This document shows positions 13,216-28,985 of a stretch of 64,000 nucleotides of DNA, one piece after another (the stretch's first letter is position 1; every line of letters starts with the position of its first letter). Below the pieces are notes generated by a model. The model was not told the origin of the DNA. It searched no databases and saw only the letters and a list, made by a program, of their open reading frames with translations. Source of the DNA: Theropithecus gelada (lineage: Eukaryota; Chordata; Mammalia; Primates; Cercopithecidae); NCBI RefSeq assembly GCF_003255815.1, contig NC_037673.1, positions 4,645,840 through 4,709,839 of the forward strand, given 5' to 3'. A program made the translations under genes and the position numbers.

Positions 13216-14224
13216 CAATGACTTAGCTTCTGTTTTTTGGAAGAGCCGGGAGCTGATTTTTCTGCCCTAGGTCTCAGAAGACAAAGCTCCTGGTGTTGAA
13301 CTGACTGTGTTATTTTCTGGAGGCTCTGGAGAAGAATCAGTTTATAAGCTGACTCAGGTTGTTGGTAGAATTCAGTTCTGCTAAAGGAAAACAATCGTAA
13401 CAGTGTTAAAGATGATAAAGCAGACATTATCCAAGGGGAGCCATGGAGATGGGTATAGGGACCACTGCAACAGGGTCTTGCAGTAAAAGAGAGCGATTGG
13501 AGCCAACTTCAGCAAGGACAAGTCGGGGGTTATGGCCAAGGAGCAGGGTGGGCTCAGTAAATGGAAAATTACTAAGAGAAGCTGGATGCTTCTCTTATGC
13601 TTCCAGCCTAAGGGGGTCTTGGCTAAGCTGACTTGGTAGGATTATTGCTGAAGGCAGTGTTGTAAGATAGATAGGGAGGGTGGTCAGATACCAAGGATTG
13701 GGGGTGTCCTTGAAGGATTCTTATTCAAACTGCATTCTACAAGGACAGAGAAAGAAGATCAAGTTTGGACCTATTCAACAAGGACTTACGAGATTGAGTA
13801 AAGTTTTGGTCAAAGGAGAGAGTCTTTGTCAGTTCCATGTTGCAGGAACCCTTCCCTTGTTAGCGGCCAGAGGAGATTGTTCTTGCTATCCAGGGGCAGC
13901 CCACATTCATGCTCACGGCACCTGTTACATAAGAGCTAGCATGCGTCCATCGAAAACGTGTGCTGGAATCTCTCCAACGGCCACGTCTGCCACATTTCTC
14001 CTCTGCCTCCAGCCAGAGAAAGTTCTCTGCATTTTAGGACTCAAGTGTTAAGCTTAGGCACGCTGGAAAATTTACGATAATCTTTCTATTTTAAAGGATG
14101 TAACCCCGATTACATCTGCAAAGATCTTTCTCAGTGGTACCTAGATGAATGTTTGACTAAATAACCAGGAGTGAGAATCTTGCAGGGAAATCTTTAGAAT
14201 TCCCGCCACACCCAGAATGTTGTC
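13216..14224. other. non-coding DNA, possible decayed ERVL LTR at its end
   Basis: No gene. The last ~140 bp (14090-14224: 'attacatctgcaaagatctt', 'gtttgactaaataaccagg') resemble the 3' part of ERVL-type LTRs, but termini are not visible. A plus frame at 13680-14051 (123 aa) has no recognisable domain. Confidence 0.4.
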
Positions 14225-14422
14225 CTCCCTAAAGAATATATTAACACAACAACTCTAAATGACTATGCGCCTAACCTGAAGTGCAAAAATACTTGAGGCA
14301 AAAACTGATGGTATGGGTAGGAGAAATCAACAAATAAATGATCGTGGTTTGAGATGCCAACCATCTGTTAGAAATTGAGAGCTCTAGCAGGCTTAGGGAG
14401 ACAGTTCACCTGAACATAATAG

Positions 14423-14781
<359 letters not shown>

Positions 14782-15247
14782 GAAAATATTCTTCTTAAGC
14801 TCACATGTAATACTCACCAAGATAGGGCACATTTTGGGTCGTAAAACGTATCTTGACAATTTAAAATGTAGAAATCATACAAAGTATGTTATCAGGCAAC
14901 AATGGGGTTAAACCATAAATTGATGACAGAGAGATAGCTAGGAAGTTCTCCAATACTTTGAAATTTAAAAACATTCCTGTAATAGCATATGGGTCAAAAT
15001 GAAGTCTCTTGGTAAATTAAAAATTATTTTGAACCAAGTTCAAATGACAGTAGAACTAAATCATAATTGTAGATATAGCAAAATTACTGCTAAGGAAGCA
15101 ATTTATAGCATCAAATGTACATATTAGTAAAGAAAAAAGACATAAAATAAAATTGACAATATAAACCTCCACCATAGGAAAAGAGATAAGAAAGATTCAG
15201 TCTAAAGCAAGCAAAAGACATAAATAACGGAAATTAGAAAAAAAAAT

Positions 15248-15860
15248 TGATGGTGGGACTGTAAACTAGTTCAACCATTGTGGAAGACAGTGTGGCAATT
15301 CCTCAAGGATCTAGAACTAGAAATACTATTTGACCCAGCCATCCCATTACTGGGTATATACCCAAAGGATTATAAATCATGCTGCTATAAAAACACATGC
15401 ACACCCATGTTTATTGCGGCACTATTCACAATAGCAAAGACTTGGAACCAACCCAAATGTCCATCAGTGGTAGACTGGATTAAGAAAATGTGACACATAT
15501 ACACCATGGAATACTATGCAGCCATAAATAGGATGAGTTTGTGTCCTTTGTAGGGACATGGATGAAGATGGAAACCATCATTCTTAGCAAACTATCGCAA
15601 AGACAAAAAATCAAACACTGCATGTTCTCACTCATAGGTGGGAATTGAACAATGAGAACACTTGGACACAGGAAGGGGAACATCACATGCCGGGGCCTGT
15701 TGTGGGGTGGGGGGAGGGGGGAGGGATAGCAGTTGGAGATATACGTAATGTAAATGATGAGTTAATAGGTGCAGCACACCAACATAGTGCATGTGTACAT
15801 ACGTAAAAACCTTGCACATTGTACACATGTACCCTAGAACTTAAAGTATAAAAAAGAAAG
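15248..15860 (+). mobile_element. 5'-truncated L1PA 3' end inside L1M
   Basis: Starts abruptly at TTGATGGTGGGACTGTAAAC and carries the last part of ORF2. A 71-residue frame at 15278-15493 includes [10 protein letters not shown] and [14 protein letters not shown]. Then come a G-rich 3' UTR tract (15700-15724) and the terminus ACCCTAGAACTTAAAGTATA plus A-rich tail. It is far less diverged than the surrounding L1M, so it inserted later. ORF2 of the host resumes at about 15900. Confidence 0.92.
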
Positions 15861-18800
15861 AATAAAGGAAATCAAATTTGCAGGAAAATAAAAAAAAGAA
15901 AAACTAAATAAAAATGAACAAGGAAACAATAGAGAAAAATCCACGAGACCAAATTTGTTTCTTTAAAAATATCAATAAATTCATAAACTATAGACAGACT
16001 AACGAAGAAGTAAAGAGAGAAGACACAACAAATTGCCAATATCAGTAGTGAAAGAGACATCATCACTACTGGGGTTACAGACATTAAGAGGGCAATTAAA
16101 GCTAACTATGACGAATTCAATGCCCACAAATTTGATAACCGAGATTAAATAGACCAATGACTTGAAGGACAAAAATACCAAACCTCACACAAATAGAAGC
16201 AGATGTTAGGTGGCACCTAAAGAAAGCACCGAAATGTTTTATAGGCAAATTCTACCAAAAATTTAAGGAAAAACTAGAACTACTTTTCCACAATTTCTTC
16301 TAGAAAATGGAAGCCGATGGAATACTTTCTAACATCATTCTCTGAGGCCAAGATAATCCTAACAAACCAAGTAAGTGTTACAGGAAAGAAGAACTACAGA
16401 TAATATCTTTCCTGAACATAGGCATAAAAATTCTCAACAAATACTAGCAAATCAAATCCAACATTGTATTAAAAAATCATACAACACAGTGGGATTTGTT
16501 CTAGTTATGCAAGGCTAATTTAACATTAAAATACTAATCAATTTAATCAACCACAGAAACAAACAAAAAAAGTGTTCTAACCATATTAGTTGTAAAGAAA
16601 AATCATTGGACAAAAGACAACACTCATTTGTGATAAATACTCTCCATAAAGCAGGAATAAAGTGGAATTTGCCTAATTTGATAAAGAATTTCTACAGACA
16701 ACCTATAGCTAACATCATACTTTGTGAGAAACTGGATGCTGTCCCCATAAGACTGTGAATAAGGCAAAGATACAATCTCTCATTCCTCCTCTACAGCTCA
16801 CTGGAAGTCCTGGCTAATGCATTAAAACAAGAAAAGAAAATCAGGCATAGAAATTGGAAAGAAAAAAGTACATTTGCCATTATTTTCAGATTATGTGATT
16901 TTTTCCTGCATGGAAAATCTCAAATAATTGGTGAAGAAAACCTTTTGGAACTAATAAGTGAACAAATAGCAAGGTTTCAGTATAAACAGCTAATACATAA
17001 AACTCAACTGTTCATTTCCAAAAAACAATTGGAATTTAAATTTTTTAGAAATAGTAGCATTTTCCATAACACCAAAAAATTTAAAAAACTATAAATTTTA
17101 CAAAGCATATATAGGATCTTCAGGTGAAATACAAAATCTCTGATGAGAGAAATCAAAGATGTTAAGAAATGGGAAGATATTCTATGTTCATAAGTTGGAG
17201 ACTTACTATTATCAAATTGTTAATTCTTGTCAACTTATTCTACAGTTTCAGCATAATTCCAACCAAAATTCCGGGAAGGCAATTTGTAGACAATGACAAA
17301 TAGATTCTCAATTTGCATGGAAAGGCAAAAGACCTAGAATAGTTAACACAATACCGAAAAAGAAGAAGAAAGTTGGAAGGCTCGCATGACCTGATTTCAA
17401 CTCTGACTATAAAATTAGTCAATGAGATAGTGTAGCAATGGTGAAAATAGACACATAGATCAAGGGAACAGAATAAAGAAGCAAGAAATAGGCTTATATA
17501 AATATAGTAAACTGATTTATGTAAAGAAACACAATTAATATCATGAAAAAGAGTAGTCTTTTCAACAAAAGGCACAGGGATAGTTGGAGATACATATTTT
17601 TTAAAAATGAGCCTAGACAAAGATCTCTCATTTTTCCCCAGAATTAACTAAAATGCATTTTTGCCCTAAATGTATATCAAAATTCTAACACTTGTAGACA
17701 AAAACATAGAAGAAATTTTACATTATTTTTGGTTTGGTGATGGGCTTTCAGATAAAATGCTAAAAGCATAATCCATGAAAGATAAACATTAGAGTGGAAA
17801 ATATTCAAAGGAAAAATGTGTACTCTGTGAAAGACAGTGATAAGATAATGAAAATTAAAGCCACAGAGTGGAAAAAAAATTCATAAATCACAGAATTTTT
17901 GAGACTCAATGATAAGACAAATAATCCAATTAAAAATGTGCAAATGACCTGAACAGACACCTCATCAAAAACATACACACATGGCAAGTAAGCAAAGGAA
18001 AAGATGTTCAACATCATTTGTCATTAGGGAATTAGATACTATTCACAACTATTAAAATGGTCAAAACAAAACAAAACTGTCAATCCTAATTGCTGGTGAG
18101 GATGCACAGAAGAGAATTCTCATTTCCTATTATGGGGAATGGTAATGGCACAACCACTTTGGAAAACAGTATAGCAATTTCTTACAAAGCTAAATATAGT
18201 CTTAACATGCAAACTAGCAATCTTACTCTTAGGTATTGATCCAGCTGACTTTAAAATTTATGCACACAAAAACGTACACACAAATGTAGTAGCTTTATTC
18301 AAAATCACTAAAAACTAGAAGCAGCAAAGCTGTCCTTCCATAGATAAATGGGTAACAATCTAGTACATCCATACAATGGAATATTATTCATCAATAAAAG
18401 AAAGAAAAGACAAAGATGAGTCTTGCCAACTGGACAAGAAACACACTGTACGAATCTAGTTACATGACATTCTAGAAAAAGCCAAATGAGAGAAAGAGTG
18501 AAGAGATCAGTGGTTGCCAGGTGCTTGAAGGAATAAGAGAAAAGTTGAATAAATTATGTACAGTGTATATTTTAGGGTGTGGAACTATTGTGTATGATGC
18601 AATAATGGTGGATAAAAGATATTACTCCTTTGTCAAAACCCACAGAAATTTAGAGCACAAACAGTGAAGCTCAATGCTTGCAAATTATTTTTTAAAACTT
18701 TAGGAAGTCAAAAAAAAAAAAAATCCTTGGATGGACTGCATGATGTGTTAAAGCAATTTAACTGTATTACGAATGTATGAAACAATCTCCCCAAAACAGA

Positions 18801-20344
18801 TAAGGAAAAAAGTTTCCATCCTAAGCATCTTTGGATATTAGAGTTTGTAAGAAAAAGGCACAATACATTGGACATAGCTCCACACTGTGTAGTTGATAAA
18901 ATTATTTTACAGGAGGCCACAGGTTAACAAACCTGTTATTGCCATACACAAATACTGGAATTGAAAAATTAGGTAAGTGGATGGCAAGGGTTGGCAGTTA
19001 GGTTTCTCATGATTGGAGTGGAAAATTGCAGATGAGCAAAGGGAGGATATGGGAATTATTCATGAGGTAATGGGGTAGAGTTGAAGATACCAGTACAAAC
19101 ATTCAGTATAAATAGAAGCAGATGGCTATGTCTAAAAATACCTACAAATATCTGATGTTTCATGTGGGGGTTAAAATACACTATAGTTTTTGCTATGTCA
19201 ACTGAGAGGGCCAAGAAGCAATGATACCCCAAATCTTGATTTCTACGTTAAGTCTCTATAAAGTAAACTTTGGAGAAAGGGCTAGTTCTATGACTGGAAC
19301 TAGAGATATGCAAGATGTGCTTAGAGTATCCTATAGAGCCAGGAAAAAAAAAAAAAAGAATTTCTCAAAAACAAGCAAGCAAATGAGCAAACAAACAAAA
19401 AACACAATGATAGGATATGTCAAAGAGGTATAGAAGCCAACAAAAAGAACTCCCTGTGCCCTAAGCTGGAAGAAGCTAAGCAACAAACACAGTACTATCA
19501 GATTCTAATCCAGAGTATAAAGTAAGCATCAGTGAGTCCATACCAATGACTGATGAATAAGTAAATGGGCAGAGTGGAGAAGTCTTCCATGCAGAGGAAC
19601 TCCAAATAATCTATGTATATGCTCCACCTCTAAGGTATGACACCTCACTCTGTTAAGTGTGGGCTTTATGTAGTGACTTCCTTCTGGAGAGTGCAGTAAG
19701 AAAAAAGGGGGAAAAGAGTAACTTCACAGTGGAAAAACCTAAGAAACATTTCCTCAGCCAGGAGACCAAGGTCAACACTAGCAGTGACAAGTCACGTGGG
19801 TAGTATGGCCCCTGCATGAGATATGATAAAAATAGAACTTTATCTCCATGGCCTTTCTTCTCAAGTTCCATAACCTCGATCTAATTGTGAAAAAAAAAAA
19901 TCAAATACATTTCACTTGTAAAGGAAATTCAACCAAATACCAGACTAAAACTTCTCAAAACTCGTCAGGTTATTGAAAACAAGATATGCCTGAGAAACTG
20001 TCACAGCCAAGAGGCAACTAAAGAGACAAGACTATTAGATGTCATGTATTCAGGACACAATCCTGGAATATAAAAGGGAAATTAAGCAAACAACAAAGGC
20101 ATTCTTGATAAGGTATGCACTGTACTTAATAATGATGTATCAGTAGTGGTTCATTAATTTTAATGTAAGATGTTAATAATAGAGAACACTGGTTTGGGAA
20201 CTCTGTGTACTACCATCACAATTTTTTTGTAAATCTAAAACATGCCTTATTTTTGAATGAAGAGGAAGTCAATGAAGGATGGATGCTTACCCTAAAAAAA
20301 ATAGAGGTAACATGGAAGAGATAAGCAAGACAAAAGCAATTCTA

Positions 20345-20760
<416 letters not shown>

Positions 20761-20849
20761 TTAGGGTTCCTACATAATCTGATTATCACCATCATGAGGG
20801 CCATCATGAGGGTCACCTTTGCTATGAAGGTGTTGATAATGGCCCTCCT

Positions 20850-21055
20850 ATAATGCTTATGTGGGTCAGGCACTAGTTTTAAGGATTTATCCAATTAATT
20901 CCAGGTATCCCTTCAAACACCTTAAGAGGTATATTCCATGATGAAATTGAGACACAGAAAGACTAAGTTACTTTCCGTAGATTACAGTCAGGTAGTGATG
21001 GAACCAGGCTTCAACTGTCCAGTTCTAGAAGGCAAGCATATATCCACCATGCAAT
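20850..21055 (+). repeat. MIR SINE
   Basis: Sense MIR landmarks in order: 'gggtcaggcactagttttaa', 'aattgagacacagaaagact', 'agtgatggaaccaggcttca'. Ancient tRNA-derived SINE, diverged. Confidence 0.7.
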
Positions 21056-22519
21056 TCTGCTTTTGATGGGCAGCCTGACCCCAAAATAACAATATTCTGA
21101 CCTTTAGGGAAGCAAAGGATCTGCCAGTTGTTGAGTATATTATGGGACTGTCTGGGAAAGGTGTATTTCATTTTTGTGCTGTAGTAATGAACAAACAATA
21201 ATTTTTTGAACTGGATCAATTACTAGAACACAAGAGGGCTTTTGTTACACATGGACCACTTCTAAACGTCATCTCATCTACTTAGCACTAAAGCATCGGG
21301 CATGGAAATGGTAGAGAATCGTGCTGGGCCTGCTCCTTACAATGACTCCGTCACCCGAAAAACATATGTTTGGCAGTTGAGGGAATACATTACTTCAAAG
21401 GAAATAGTAAAAGGCAAAGGAAAAAAAGGCAAACGTGTGTTCTCCAATTATTTACTTGTAACACATGTTAAATGATTGTAATATGTTTGTTTGCATGTTT
21501 CGTTACTAGGAACTTTTACCTTATCTCCAAAGAAGAGAAGACAGCCAAGTCACAACATGTCTTGACTCTTTCTAAGTAAGTCATTTATGAGCAGTGGGTG
21601 TAATGCTGACTCTGACTCTATTAGCAGCAAATCCTGGCTACTTAATACTGAGAAATAGCTTCCAGACGCTTAATAACTAGCAGACTGGTTCTACTTAAAA
21701 TGACTTTGTGAGCAATACTTGTTAACTCTGCTTGTCAGGGTTCTTCAGAATGGGCAGGCCATCCTCCTAGACCAGCAATTAGTCACTCTAGAGAAGGTTT
21801 GTCTCATCACTCCAATCCCAAAAACATGTTCACCAATTTTGAATGAACCAATGTTCTACACTGACCCAAGAAACTGCTGAAAAATGATTTTATGCTATTA
21901 CGAGTTAGGACAGTACAAAAGACAGAATTTGAATTTTGAAGTAAGGATGTAAAATGTGACTCTGACACTTGCTAATTGAGTGACTAATTATTTCTTTTCC
22001 ATGCATTTCAGTTGTCTTATCAAAAAATTTGAGAAGATAACCCACACTCTACAGGATGATGTGAGAGTTGAAGTAAACCTGTGTTGGAATATTCAGTCAT
22101 TATAACAACGTACTCAGTAGAGCAGAATCGAGTTGTATTTATTCATTTACTGCTTTCTGCACCATACCTCCATGATAATGAGATGGAATTAGATCTAGTT
22201 GAATCTCGATAGTAGGATTTCACAGTAGTCCTTAGAACCAGCATTTGAGGAAGTAAGGCTTGTTGCCATGTGACAGAGAAACCTAACCAATTCATTAGCC
22301 ATCTGGAAACCGTTTTCTCTTATTCTAAGTAGATGCACAACCCCCTTCCTTTGGCTGAAATGTGAAAGAGAGTAAGCAGTTAGATTGGAGTGGCTACCTG
22401 AAGTAGGAATGAGACTTGTTGGAAGAGTCACAAAAAGTTGGCAAGATAATCAAAAGCCAGAACAAACAATGTCCTAAGTGAAAAGAGAGATCATTTGGAT
22501 ATATACAGAATCATGAGCA
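21056..22519. other. non-coding DNA
   Basis: No gene or named repeat recognised. Confidence 0.55.
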
Positions 22520-22745
22520 CTGCTGATATCTACTGAACTCTTGGTAGCTTGTTCCTTGTTTGACATCTTACATGTAATCCTCACAACTACTCTATGTTAG
22601 GCAATCACCATTTTTATTTTTCAGATGAGGAAAATGGAGCACTGCAAGATGCAACCGCGTGTCCAAGTTCGTATCTCCAGTGAGGACCACAGCTCATTAC
22701 TGCCCAGAGAAGGATCCTGGGTCCTAAACCACGATGCTCCCCTGC
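22520..22745 (+). repeat. MIR SINE
   Basis: Landmarks: 'catcttacatgtaatcctca', 'caactactctatgttaggca', 'tttttcagatgaggaaaatg', 'gcactgcaagatgcaac'. Same order as the MIR core and 3' tail. Confidence 0.7.
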
Positions 22746-23457
22746 CCCTCACATCTGGGTAGACTCTGAGCATCCTGAGGACAATGCAGATGGTTGATTC
22801 AGATTTGCTTTGCTGTAGCTCAGCAGCCCAGACTGCCAAATCATAAATATTTCTTAGATGAATGCTGTCTAGGTTGTAACTGTTTGACCCAGGAAATGTC
22901 AAGATGAAATGGGTGCTTGGGGAGCATTAGTCTGATAGAATGCAGGTTGGTTGGACCAGAAGCGTGGGAGTTGAGATGAGAACTAGAACGATATCTTAGG
23001 AAACTATTACAGTGCACTGATGTGAGGATAGCTGAGGCAGCCTGAGAGCTTAACTCTCATTTTCCATTGCATATAACACAACTTGACGAAGTCATAGAAA
23101 CAACTGTATTGCACCAGTTTTCACAATCATTGTCCACTTTCCATACCTTACCTTTTTCTCTGTGGCGATGGAGACTTCTGCCTCACCAGCAAGGTTCCTC
23201 AGTGGTAGAAATGTATTGCAGGAGCCATCCAAATTGTCACAGAAAGGTGCCTTTAGTGACTAAAGAAGACCACATTCATATTAAATATCCTACAACTTCA
23301 AGGTACATCTGCATAAGTTACCAAGTTTAGGCTCATTCTTACACAATTAAGAGTTTCACTGTGGTTTTCCAAATACGATTACTAGCGTTGTTTTCCAGAA
23401 TCAACAAAAGGATGTGACTATGGTGGTTCTTTCCACTTGAGGCCTTAAAAAAATGCA
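22746..23457. other. non-coding DNA
   Basis: No gene or named repeat recognised. A plus frame at 23067-23330 (87 aa) has no recognisable domain. Confidence 0.55.
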
Positions 23458-23600
23458 TGTCCATTCATTTGCTCAGCTTCTATTTCTCATGTACCTACTA
23501 CATACCTGACATTCTCCTTGATTCTAGGAGCAAAACGAGGTCCTTGCTCTTTAGAAACCTACATGGTAGAGGGATAAATAAACGATATTGCTCCTTGTTA
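23458..23600 (-). repeat. L2 LINE 3' fragment, antisense
   Basis: Reads as reverse L2 tail: 'ttcatttgctcagcttctat', 'tacctactacatacctgaca', then 'ctacatggtagagggataaa'. Diverged, placed by landmark order only. Confidence 0.5.
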
Positions 23601-23619
23601 TAAGTCTTCTAATTGTTTG

Positions 23620-24075
23620 TCATTTTACTTAGGAAGAAATCTAAATTCATCAGCATGGCATAGAAGGTCCACCAAGATCTCACACCTGCCTCCCTTTGCA
23701 GTCCCCTAGTCTATCTCCTCCTCTGGAATTCAATTCTCAAGTCATGCTGAAAGACACATGTTTCCCCAAATGTTTCATATCTCTTCTGAAATGTTCCGTG
23801 TTTTTGTCACTCCCAGGACTTGGAGCAGATTCCTCCCCCTTCATTGTTCACCAGCTGCTCATCTTCTGACACTCAGCCTAAATGGCCAACCCTTCTCCGG
23901 GAAGACTCTGTAAAGGCCCCAGCACCCATTCCATGTGACTACTTCCCCTTTCTCTGCCATAATGGTTGTGACAGCGTCTTATAATCACCTCATTTGAGAA
24001 TGAGGATTTTATTGTTTATTTCTGTGAACTCCCAATGACTTGAACATAATGGTATCTCCTCAATATATTTCAACT
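23620..24075 (+). repeat. L2 LINE 3' fragment, sense
   Basis: Sense L2 3' region: 'aaggtccaccaagatctcac', 'aatggccaacccttctccgg', 'ttattgtttatttctgtgaa', ending 'ctcctcaatatatttcaact'. It follows an antisense L2-like fragment directly. Confidence 0.6.
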
Positions 24076-24076
24076 G

Positions 24077-24150
24077 AAGGAAAGAAGGAGGGGAAGGATG
24101 AAGAGAGGGAGGAAAGAATGGGGGGAGAGATAGAGAAAGGGAGTAGGTCA
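24077..24150. repeat. purine-rich GA tract
   Basis: About 70 bases almost wholly A and G on the plus strand (GGAAAGAAGGAGGGGAAGGA onward), a homopurine low-complexity tract trailing the L2 fragment. Confidence 0.85.
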
Positions 24151-24901
24151 GGTCTTTGTCATTAGTTTATACTATGATTAAATCCTCCTCTTCCCTGTGG
24201 GGCAGTTCTGTCCTTATTCCAGGGACAACCAAACAGGAGGTAATGAGCACCTGACCTCAGTTTATGGTGGTATAGCAGAGAGAGACAATATGGAAGAAAT
24301 CAGAATGGGATAATCAACAATAGCTGGTAATAGGTTCAACAATTAAATAAAAGGAAACAGTAGTTTCCTTGTCTTGTGACTAGAAAAGACAGAGACTAAA
24401 GAGTAGAAGCCATATCTTTTCATGTCTATTAGTGAGAGCTGGGTGCTTGGGTTTTCTCATTTAAATCAAAGTATTCAGGAAAACATAAAACATGCATTAT
24501 TTTAGAGCCACACATGAAAGCTTTAACATACATACATAAGAATAATCACTATGTTAAATTAAGTTACAAATGTATAGACCATCCAAAAGCTTCCCTGCCA
24601 AGATTCAACTGAGAGTGTATTTAATAGAAATCACATCTGGTCTGATGCGGTAAACTCCTTGCCTGTGATTCACTCCTCTTGATGAACAAGTCTTGAAGCC
24701 TATCTTCAGATTCAGGGATAACCTCCAGCTAAAAGTCTGAATTTTCTTTGGAAGTATGTTCAAGGTTTTGAGCAATCCATCATGTTGTTATCAGATTAGA
24801 AATGAAACAAAAGGAAACAACTATGCAAGAAAAATAGTCAGGATCTGTTCTATGAGAGTCAAGTCAGGGTTCATGAAGCCACTGTGATCATACTCTAGGG
24901 C

Positions 24902-25111
24902 AAGCTTGTCCAACGTGCAGTCCACAGGCCATACATGGTCCCAAACGACTTTCAATGCTGCTCAACACAAATTTCTAAACCTTCTTTAAACATTATGAGA
25001 TTTGGGGGGGATTTTTTTTCAATTCGTTGGCCATCATTAGTGTTAAGTATTTTATATGTGGCCCAAGATGATTATTCTTCCAACGTGGCCCAGGAAAGCT
25101 TAAAGATTAGA
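24902..25111. mobile_element. non-autonomous DNA transposon relic (MER-type, probably hAT)
   Basis: Recognisable from GCAAGCTTGTCCAACGTGCA at one end, 'cattatgagatttgg' and 'gtgttaagtattttatatgt' in the middle, and 'aaagattagacacccct' at the other end. This is a common mammalian ~210-bp MITE whose ends are imperfect inverted repeats around GTCCAA / TTAGACACCCC. I am unsure of the subfamily name. Confidence 0.7.
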
Positions 25112-27640
<2,529 letters not shown>

Positions 27641-27641
27641 T

Positions 27642-28912
27642 GGTACCTACACCCATACCTATCCCTATCCTATGTGGAATTCGATGCCTACATTTATTCT
27701 TATATCTACACCTGTACCTATATCTCTATCTATACTACACCTATAACTATATTTATATTTACACCTACACCTATCCCAAATACACCTGTTTCTACACGTA
27801 TACCTACACTTATGATGACATCTACACATACTCCTACACCTATACCTACACCCATACTTATACCTCCAACTACACTTTTGTCTATACCTACACCTACACC
27901 TATACATATACCTCCAACTACATTTATGTCTATATCTATACCTACACCTATACATATAACTCCAACTACACTTATGTCTATACTTATACCTATACCTATA
28001 TATCTACTTCCAACTATACTATGTCTATACCTATACCTATACTTACACCTATATCTATACTTACAACTATACCTATACCTCCAACTACACTTATATCTAT
28101 ACTTATGCCTACACCTATACATACACCTATATCTATACTTACACCTATACCTATACCTCCAACTACACTTATGTCTATACCTATACCTACACCTATACAT
28201 ATACCTATATCTATACCTAAACTATACATAAACCTATTTCTATACCTATACCTGCACCAATATGTATACCTATGCCTATACACATGCCTATGTGTGTATC
28301 TCTGCCTAAGCCTATCTATACCTATGTGTACTCCTACACCTTTCCCTATGTCTATACTTACACCAACACCCATACCTACACCTATGCTATACCTATACAA
28401 ATCCTATAGCTACTCCTAGACCTATACTTACACCTACATCTACACCTACACCTACACCTACAATGATACTTCTACCTATATCTACACCAATACTGACACC
28501 AATATGTATACCTGCTGTGCCTGTACCTCCAAGTTACATTTGTTTACACTTACACTTATACCTAAATGTACACCAATATCTATACCTACACTTATCCTAC
28601 TTTTTTTATACTTTTACCTATACCTACACCTATGCTTATATGTACACCTACACCTATACTTATACCAATCTTATACCTACTTTTGTACCTCTACCTACAC
28701 CTACATCTACACCTATACCTAAACCTGTACCTACAGGCATGCCTATGCTTGTGTCTCTGCCTAAGCTTATGTATGCTTATGTGTACTCCTACATCTACAC
28801 CTATACTTACACCTACACCAATACCTGTATCTATAGGTGTGCTTATGCCTGTGTTTATGCCTAAGCCTGTCTATGCCTATGCCTACTCCTGCATCTATAC
28901 CTATAACTGTAT
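27642..28912. repeat. degenerate ACCTAT/ACCTAC hexamer satellite-like array
   Basis: About 1.27 kb built from six-base units, mostly CCTATA and CCTACA on the plus strand, with scattered variants. No reading frame of the plus-strand hexamer contains a stop. Frames of 285 aa (27562-28419), 185 aa and 133 aa therefore run through it, reading as (TY)n, (PI/PT)n or (LY)n. The long frame switches between these three readings several times, which shows indels that are not multiples of three. These frames are by-products, not genes. Higher-order units occur at 27863-28156, and a second module type recurs at 28291, 28751 and 28851. The plus strand is almost free of G: from 28024 to 28253 only positions 28107 and 28173 are G. 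Confidence 0.95.
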
Positions 28913-28914
28913 TT

Positions 28915-28985
28915 CTCTCAAAGGGTTGTTTTGAGGATTGAAAGGAGATTTCAAGATTAGGATACCTAATGTCTCATAATCATTG
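28915..28985 (-). repeat. possible MIR fragment, antisense
   Basis: 'caaagggttgttttgaggat' followed by 'tgaaaggaga' resembles the reverse of the MIR 3' region. It begins right where the hexamer array stops. Too short to be sure. Confidence 0.35.

Noticed and set aside
24077..24150. GA-rich tract as a promoter element
   Set aside because: Plain homopurine low complexity after an L2 tail; no transcription start or CpG context.
27642..28912. CRISPR-like or telomeric array
   Set aside because: No spacer-repeat alternation, wrong unit size for CRISPR, and the unit is not TTAGGG. The host is a primate nuclear genome.
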